From NCBI GenBank assembly GCA_023053685.1, contig JALIGW010000005.1, forward strand, positions 54,251,742 to 54,315,741: a stretch of 64,000 bases of DNA. The letters are read 5' to 3'. The stretch's first letter is position 1. Every line of letters starts with the position of its first letter. This document shows, one piece after another, positions 57,377 to 64,000 of the stretch. The position numbers were made by a program, and so were the translations under genes. The stretch is from Diadophis punctatus similis (lineage: Eukaryota > Chordata > Lepidosauria > Squamata > Dipsadidae). The notes beneath the pieces are model-generated. The model saw only the letters and a list, made by a program, of their open reading frames with translations. It did not search any database and was not told the DNA's origin.

Positions 57377-60297
57377 CTATTTAACCCATGGCAATTAGCA
57401 TCTGACCCTCAATCTTAAAATGAAGTATTTCTAATAAAAAATTCTCATCATTCATTGACTTGGTTGCAAAAATAATCCATTCTTATTTCATAATTTCTGT
57501 AGTTATTTTTTAACTTTGCAAGCCACTTAAAAAAAATACTGAAAGACAAACAGTAAACACAAGACAGTTCGTATTTAATCTAAGTTCCTCTTATTTATCA
57601 GCTCTTCTTTAATCTGTCTGCTTAAAATAAGCTCTGGAAATGAAAGAGCTGTTCTATTCTGGAGCAAATTGAAGTAGAGACAAAATTAGTTCCAATAAAT
57701 CATTACAAACTTGCCTTTAATCATTTGGCATTTCATAGCCTTTTCTGCTTTTTTCCTGGTGTAAATACGTTGCATAAAAGGTTGTGAGACTGTACTGGGC
57801 ACTGTAATACCTTTATGAACTTGAAGACTATACTGTAGAGAGCAACATGTGGTAAATTGTCAAGTATCTTAGAAGTGGAATTAATCCAGAGAATACTGCA
57901 TGCTATTACTTGCACAAGAAATTGTATAGTTCAATGACTTCACTCTGTCCAGAGTTCCTTTAGGGTTGGGAGTGGAGGAAAGGCAATCATAATTAAAGAA
58001 TGGAGACAGTGAAAGACAGCTTACATGTAACGGGGAAAGTTGTAGATGAAAGGAAATAAGAAAGTACAGGCTAAGAATGTTGGGAACTTGTGCACCATCC
58101 CTATGGTTCATCTCATATGCCCACTGTGACTTCAAAAGTGCTTATTGACTCTCCACACATTCACGTAATTTTTGACAACTAACAAGGAGATTTGTTCTCA
58201 CAACCTTACTTGAAAACCACAGAACAAACAAATAAGTTATAAAGAAAGGCACTTAGTCTTTGATTCTGCTTTCAAAGGAATCAACAAATGATGTTTTTGT
58301 ATTGAATAATTCTACATATTTAATGTCTGACTATAAAGACTACTTAATTTGGTAAAAAAAAATCCCAAAACAATGTACCTGCAACATTTATAAACTTATT
58401 CAGAATCCGTAACAGAAGCTTTACATCTTTACATAAAAAAAGAAAAATATTAAATATAAGTGAAGTAGGAAAACTTTAATGTTACAGGATTTCTTTATAA
58501 ACTTTCTGAAAATTCAAATTACCTAACTTTCAGATAAATTGTCCTTTCGAGCAGTTTACAACACTGTCCTGTTTTTTTGTCTTTTATTCCTAGGTATACT
58601 TTTTTTTTTTTACAAAGAGTAAAAGCTTAGCAACTACACTGATGGTATTTAAAAATGTGGAATGTTAATACTTTTGTTTATGGTAGTTTCTAGAGATTTC
58701 TAGTCGGACATGTGCTAGCAGGATTTCAGAACTCCTTCTGTATCGCTAGTACAATTAAAGAGAGTTAAAATCCAATATTGTTTTTCTTGAACAAGAGCAA
58801 GTCATTCTAAGAGCATTCTTTCACTTTTTTAAAAAAAAGGAACATACAAATTTTATAATAGAATGTTACTTTGCATTCTACTTTAAAGTAAAACAATTTT
58901 GAACTTTATCCTCTTTTACATATAGAGCATTCAGCAAAAATCAATATAGATTTCTACATTCAGAAACACTTTCCTTCTCACTAATTGCACTTCACTCCAA
59001 ATTACATTCCTTGTTGAAAAAGAAAATCATGAAATAACACAAAATTCAATCACCGCCCATAGAATTCCCTATCTGACAACTTTTAAACATTACCTGTCAT
59101 TTTTCTTCCTTCATTTTCCTCTCACTGCTTCCAGGTTGCATTGTGTTCTTCCCCAAAACAACAACAAAAAAATCTTGTTAGCTTGAACCAGGGGGAAAAA
59201 AAGATAAACATATATCCTGACTGGAAATATATAAAATCTCTTTGAATAAACTGGATTTGTTAATAAGAAGGAGCAGCATATAAGCCTCGGTGAATGTCCT
59301 TCAGGTCGTCTATGCCTGAAATGTTCCAAATGGCTTCAGCAAGGAAGACCTTGAGCAACTGGCTGATCAGTACCTGGGGAATGACTCACAAACTAGTGTA
59401 GGTGAGATTTGGAAATTAGGACTATTTTTTCTGAGTCAAGGGTAAAATTAAAGAGACAGCCGGCATAGGAAAAAAACCATGCTTCACAGAGAAAATAGTT
59501 CAAAGGGACAGAGGCAAAATAATTTATACTCATATGTGGTATGTTATCAGTGAATAAAGCAATTAACATTTTTATGCTGTCTTTTTTATAATTGTGCTGT
59601 ACCAGTATCCTGGGGGGGGGGGTTCGTCTGAATGAGAGAGAAGGTTTAGACTAACTTTAATTCAGAAGAGACACAAATGCAAATAAAACATTACCAGATC
59701 ATTATTTTTACCTGGAAAGATTTGGGGGAAAAGTCTGAACTTGCCTCTCTGCTTCTTCAAAGACTGTCATTTTTTGCCAGTTGAGCTTTATTAAGAAAAG
59801 CAAATTTGCATATGATAAACTTTGCCATTTACCAGAATGCAGGTAGTCCTTATTTAGCAAATGCAATTGGGACAGGCAACTTGGTTGTTAAGAGAAGTGG
59901 TCACTATGTGAAACTGTGATTGTGCTTATGATCTTACTTCAGCTTACAAGTCTGTTTACAGACCTGCAAAGATTTTAAATGTGAGGACTGGTTGTAAAGA
60001 TATTTTCATCACTGTCATAACTGCAGTTACTAAACGGGCCAGTGTCTAATTGAGAACTGCTTGCATAGTTTTGTAAAATCCAGAATGAAAGCATTTTCTA
60101 AAGTGATCTATTTCTGTCTAAATGTCATTGCTATTTAACTAAAGCTTCAGTTTCTTTCATGAAAATAATATTAAATTAGAGCTAATTGGATATGGGTGAT
60201 AAATTGGTTTATTTTAATTTCTATCAACTTACATATTATTGTTACGTGTATTGTATTTGGCCTACAAGAGTCTTTTTAATTTCCTTGCTGCCATCTA
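57377..60297. other. Intergenic, mostly unclassified
   Basis: No gene recognised. A decayed member of the CAGGTAGTCC terminal-repeat family seems to lie at about 59840-60066 (aggtagtccttatttagcaa ... ttgagaactgcttgc). Confidence 0.4.
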
Positions 60298-60481
60298 GTG
60301 ATTTATGGACACAGTGACTCAGTGGTTAAGATGCTGAGACTTAGACCATTAAAGGTCTGTAACTCGGCAGTTCAAGACCCGAGTGCTACAAGATGGAGTG
60401 AGCTCCCATCACTTGTCCCAGAGCATATGCACCAAAAACAAATTCCTTGTGTGTCCAATCACACTTGGCCAATAAAGAATT
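60298..60481 (+). mobile_element. tRNA-derived SINE seeding an ATTCC pentamer array
   Basis: Head gtgactcagtggttaagatgc with box-B-like cagttcaagaccc, middle gagctcccatcacttgtccc, and the 3' phrase ttccttgtgtgtccaatcac, ttggccaataaagaattc. The tail passes directly into the pentamer repeat at 60482. Confidence 0.82.
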
Positions 60482-60579
60482 CCCATTCCATTCCATCCCA
60501 TCCCATCCCATCCCATCCCATCCCATTCCATTCCATTCCATTCCATTCCATTCCATTCCATTCCATTCCATTCCATTCT
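60482..60579. repeat. (ATTCC)n/(ATCCC)n pentanucleotide array
   Basis: About 20 pentamers: two ATTCC, then five to six ATCCC, then a long run of ATTCC. It lies at the 3' end of the SINE, as in microsatellite seeding. Confidence 0.95.
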
Positions 60580-62018
60580 TCTCCCAATTTTTACAGCCCA
60601 GAAATTGTAGGACTAATATTGTGGAAACATAGACACAACATATAGTTGAATTGGTACATTCAAAACAGTTTGATGGGTTAACACAGTTATTGTACTAAGG
60701 TAGTTGAAATTGAGCTTTGGTTTGCTTCTAACATAGGCATTTGTTTGGCAGCTCACAAGCTAAGGCTTGTTAAACTCAGTCAGCAGGTAATGGAAAACCT
60801 CATGACATTAATAACAAAAATAGAGCCAAATACAAAGTAGATAGTTGAGAATCTATATAGAGTATTATTTCATTTCTATTGCAAGTGGATTAGCAAGAAT
60901 TCTGTAATAAATGAAGAGGTGGTGCTGATATTGCCTAGATTTTGGCATGCTAAGCCAGTGCCTCAGCTTTGGCCTTATGATGACCTTGCTTGTGACAAAA
61001 ATGTTTAGATTTTATAATTGTAACAATATTAAAGAGATTTATTACAAGTTTGTTTATATGGATTACTTGTCCTTGTTTTCATAGTTCCTTTATTTATCAT
61101 AATCAACTTATTTTCTCTCTCTCTCTCTTTCTGAAATAGAACTCTCACTTAGTTTTTAAATCCTGCCACTGTTGACTCAATCAGTCTATATATCACTTAC
61201 GTTCTCAAGTTGTATAAACTTCACATTTGTTCTTGCAGGACAAAATACTTTAGTCATTCAACTTCTCTTGCAGTTCTCTTTGATTCTTTCACATTCTTTT
61301 TTTTATATACACAAAAAACATTACATAACATACAAACATACAATGGTGGGAATCCTAGGTCCCATATAGCTCAAGATTAGTTCACAAAATTTTGTATACC
61401 TATAATATAAATATTTTCAGATATATTTGTAATTTATATTTTATACTTGTTTCTTTTATGTATATCTACTTTCTGGTCAATTTTTTGTATATATCATATA
61501 TCTTTTTTATGGATTTCTTTAATACATATTGCCTTTTCCATTTCAATAAACATTCATATACAGTATATGTACATCTAACAAATTAATATTTACACTTTTC
61601 GTAAATTATGTTCTAATACAGGTTCAGAAAATGGTTTGAATAGTGTGTTTTCTTAGTTTTTTAATGAGTTTTGTTGTCCTTTTTGATATCTGCTATTACA
61701 ATAAAATCTTCCATTATGTGTAATTCTTCGTATTGTAATTGGGCTTCCTTCATTGATTGTTTATCAGAAGGCAGCTGTGAAGTTCACAAGTGATAATAAT
61801 ATGACCCTGGGATGCTGCAACTGTTGTGAATACATGCTGGTTGCCAAGTTTGAACACTTGATCATTGTAAGTGTGAGGACCAGTGTAAGTCATTGTATTA
61901 GTGCTGTTGTAATTTTGAATGGTTTTAAGTCAAAGACTACCCATAAACAGCCTGAATATTATATGAATAAGGCTTTTCCCACCAATTTTGTGTGAGATAT
62001 ATAATATAAAGACTATTC
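60580..62018. other. Intergenic, AT-rich, partial terminal-repeat element
   Basis: No gene. 61770-61945 resembles one end of the CAGGTAGTCC element family (gaccctgggatgctgcaact, gtcaaagactaccca). Confidence 0.4.
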
Positions 62019-62655
62019 CAGGGGCGGGTTCCTAATTGTTTTACTACCACTCTGTGGGCATGGCTTATTTTGTGGGTGTGGCTTGCCAGCCATGTGACTG
62101 GGTGGACGTGGGCCTCAGGAGCTTGGCAGCTGCTGGAGAAGCGGGGGGCATTGCCCACCCGCAACGCAGCCCCCCACAGCGGGAGCAGCAAGACCACGGC
62201 AGCAGTTCTTCTAGGAGGCTCCGTCTGGCCTGAATGCTTCTCCCCATTCGATGATCCTAGGCTCCTGCCGCCCGTGCCCCCTCCCCTCAGCAGCTCGAGA
62301 AGCCTTGAACATGCGAAAATGCCTGGGATCATCACTGCAATTTCATGGCTTCTCGGACTGCTGAAGGGAGGGGAATGGAGATAGCTCCTGCCGCCCATTC
62401 TTTCAGCGTCTCACGCGCTCCCTCAGCCATCCTCCCCTGCTTGGACTCACTGTGGGGTAGGAAGGCAGCGCATGTGCAGTGCCAGAAGCTTGGCTTCTGG
62501 GCATGCACAGAAGAAAATTTTTTAAAAAAGTAAAACATTTTTTAAAAAATGGTGGCACCCAGGCACTGGCAACCGACCACACCGGTACTGTGACGTCACC
62601 AGCGGGCCGCTACCGGTGCTATAGAGTGGACCGCACTGGTAGGAACCCACCACTG
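62019..62655. mobile_element. hAT-type non-autonomous element, 637 bp, with target duplication
   Basis: Ends caggggcgggttcc and ggaacccaccactg. Perfect 8-bp duplications gactattc at 62011-62018 and 62656-62663. The interior is clearly the same family as 39889-40486. No transposase. Confidence 0.95.
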
Positions 62656-63005
62656 GACTATTCCTATAGGAAGGATAATTTAAAGGAGTTATACCAAGAA
62701 TTTTTGAAATGGTAAGACATGGACAAGGCAAATGATGATAACGATTGAAAGAACAACTGAACAGAGTCTGTATAAACGTACTGCAGAATGATATTGTATA
62801 CCTCATGCTAGTATATTTTGTAGACTTCAATACACCTAAAAATCATAGAATTGGAAGGACTCTCAATTATTGTCCCAAAGGTGCTTTTTTCAGGAGACAA
62901 TCTTTGGGACAACCACAACCTGGATAACTGAGAATCTCTACAAACTCTCAATTATTTTATAGTTCAATTCCCATTAATACAGGTAGTCCTTGACTTACGA
63001 TCACA

Positions 63006-63107
63006 AAGAATAGAATAGAATAGAATAGAATAGAATAGAATAGAATAGAATAGAATAGAATAGAATAGAATAGAATAGAATAGAATAGAATAGAATAGAA
63101 TAGAATA
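63006..63107. repeat. (TAGAA)n pentanucleotide array
   Basis: About 20 units of AGAAT/TAGAA, joined without gap to a CR1 3' end. This joint is the hallmark of snake CR1-L3 microsatellite seeding. Confidence 0.96.
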
Positions 63108-63185
63108 ACAGAGTTGGAAGGGACCTTGGAGGTCTTCTAGTCCAACCCCCTGCTTAGGCAGGAAACCCTACATCACTTCAAACAA
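63108..63185 (-). mobile_element. CR1 LINE 3' end (snake CR1-L3 type)
   Basis: Plus-strand acagagttggaagggacctt, ggaggtcttctagtccaacc, ccctgcttaggcaggaaacc: the reverse complement of a CR1 3' terminus, severely 5'-truncated, with its microsatellite tail on the left. Confidence 0.88.
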
Positions 63186-63518
63186 ATTGAGCCCATCATT
63201 TCTGTTGTTAAGTGAGACGTTTGCCAAACTTGTTAAGTGAATCACTGCAGTTGATAAGTTGGTAACATGGTTGTTAAGTGAATCTGGCTTCCCCACTGAT
63301 TTTGCTTGTTAGAACTTTGAAACACAGGATCATATGACCTTGGGACACAGCAACGGTAATAAGTATGAATCACTTGCTAAGCATCTGGATTTTGATCACA
63401 TGATCATGAGGATCCTACAAGGGTCGTAAGTGTGAAAAATGGTCATAAGTCCCTTTTTTCAGTGTCGCCGTAACCATGAACGGTCATTAAATGAACTGTT
63501 GTAAGTTAAGGACTACCT

Positions 63519-64000
63519 TATAAGAAAGTCACTGCTCAGCATCCTTTAGGATTTATTCTAGCCTGTGTTTGAAAACTTTTAGTAGTAGAGAATCCATCAT
63601 CTTCTGAAGCAATTTATTCTATTGCAAAATAGGTCCTACCATCTGGAATTTTTGTGTGCCTACTTTTTGCTTTGTGATTTGAATTAATTGGTGTGCAATA
63701 CTTGAGTTATGCAATGGAGAGGCATATACCATGGGAATGTCCAACTAGATTGAGGTTTTACTCTAGTTTCAAAGAAAAAAGTACAAACAAGCTGCACTCT
63801 TGCAAATGTAAAAACAAGAACTTGCTGAAAGGAACAAGAATGAAAGAGAATAAAATGCCTCACCCCTTGTTCTTGCCAAAGCTCTGGAGGCAAAAGATGA
63901 TTTAGATGATTTATTTTTCTTCTTCACAACAAACCAAAGATAGTACTGCTTTTAAAAAGGAAGGAAACCCTTTTGCAGGGTTTGAAACTGACACCATCTA
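63519..64000. other. Intergenic end of window, no gene seen
   Basis: Short frames only; no repeat family recognised with confidence. Confidence 0.4.

Larger units (their letters stand above)
62980..63518. mobile_element. Terminal-inverted-repeat element interrupted by a CR1 tail
   Basis: Ends caggtaGTCCttgacttacg and gtaagttaaggactacct. The interior is split by the pentamer array and CR1 end at 63006-63185, after which member-like sequence (gttgttaagtgagac, cacttaacaacc-type phrases on the other strand) resumes. Confidence 0.8.

Noticed and set aside
60298..60400. Possible tRNA gene (A-box and B-box-like motifs)
   Set aside because: The sequence continues into a SINE body and a microsatellite tail, so it is a retroposed tRNA-derived SINE; the same applies to 867, 15908, 45846 and 57231.
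60386..60645. Frames of repeated Met-Glu-Trp-Asn-Gly or His-Ser-Ile-Pro
   Set aside because: Translations of the ATTCC/ATCCC pentamer array.

Overview
The window is nuclear DNA from a squamate reptile, most likely an advanced snake. The evidence is the repeat content and the genes. There are CR1 3' ends joined to AATAG/ATTCT-type pentamer microsatellites (the pattern described for snake CR1-L3 'Snake1' LINEs), BovB-tailed tRNA SINEs, DIRS and L1 elements, hAT MITEs with 8-bp target duplications and TA-flanked MITEs. The only host genes recognised are G-protein-coupled receptors of the P2Y12-like group.

Host genes, all on the minus strand: a P2RY14-like receptor (copy A, 8148-9158), a second P2RY14-like receptor (copy B, 30331-31341) and GPR87 (main coding exon 41371-42410, plus a 34-nt first coding exon at 46191-46224, giving 357 aa). 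The order P2RY14 - GPR87 matches the conserved tetrapod cluster GPR171 - P2RY14 - GPR87 - P2RY13 - P2RY12. No P2RY13, P2RY12 or MED12L exon was recognised, although MED12L normally overlaps this cluster on the opposite strand.

The main structural event is a direct tandem duplication. Copy A runs from the window start to about 22030 and copy B from about 25615 (possibly as early as 25430) to about 36004. The two are collinear and highly similar outside insertions. Copy A is about twice as long because it gained a 5'-truncated Ty3/gypsy element (1752-4990), a (TA)n block (7738-8066), a full-length DIRS element (9683-15723), a tRNA SINE (15908-16128), a CR1 tail (19206-19310) and two TA-flanked MITEs (18104-18626, 19804-20864). 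Copy B holds clean empty sites for several of these and has its own LINE tract (28618-29132). A hAT MITE, a terminal-inverted-repeat element and a Sauria-type SINE are present in both copies, so they predate the duplication. Between the copies lie a broken L1 (22031-24490) and a GC-rich tract ending in a MITE terminus (24491-25425).

Both P2RY14 copies have intact 336-aa reading frames. They differ at 15 residues, and copy A carries most of the unusual residues at positions that copy B and GPR87 share. The DIRS element has three long open frames (gag; RT-RNase H-methyltransferase-like; tyrosine recombinase), 103-bp terminal inverted repeats that look identical, and an internal complementary region. 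It therefore looks young and possibly intact, and it starts only about 0.5 kb upstream of the P2RY14 copy A start codon.

From 36 to 64 kb, apart from GPR87, the sequence is intergenic or intronic. It holds microsatellites, CR1/L2 remnants, hAT MITEs and a perfect 38-bp-arm palindrome at 55893-55973.
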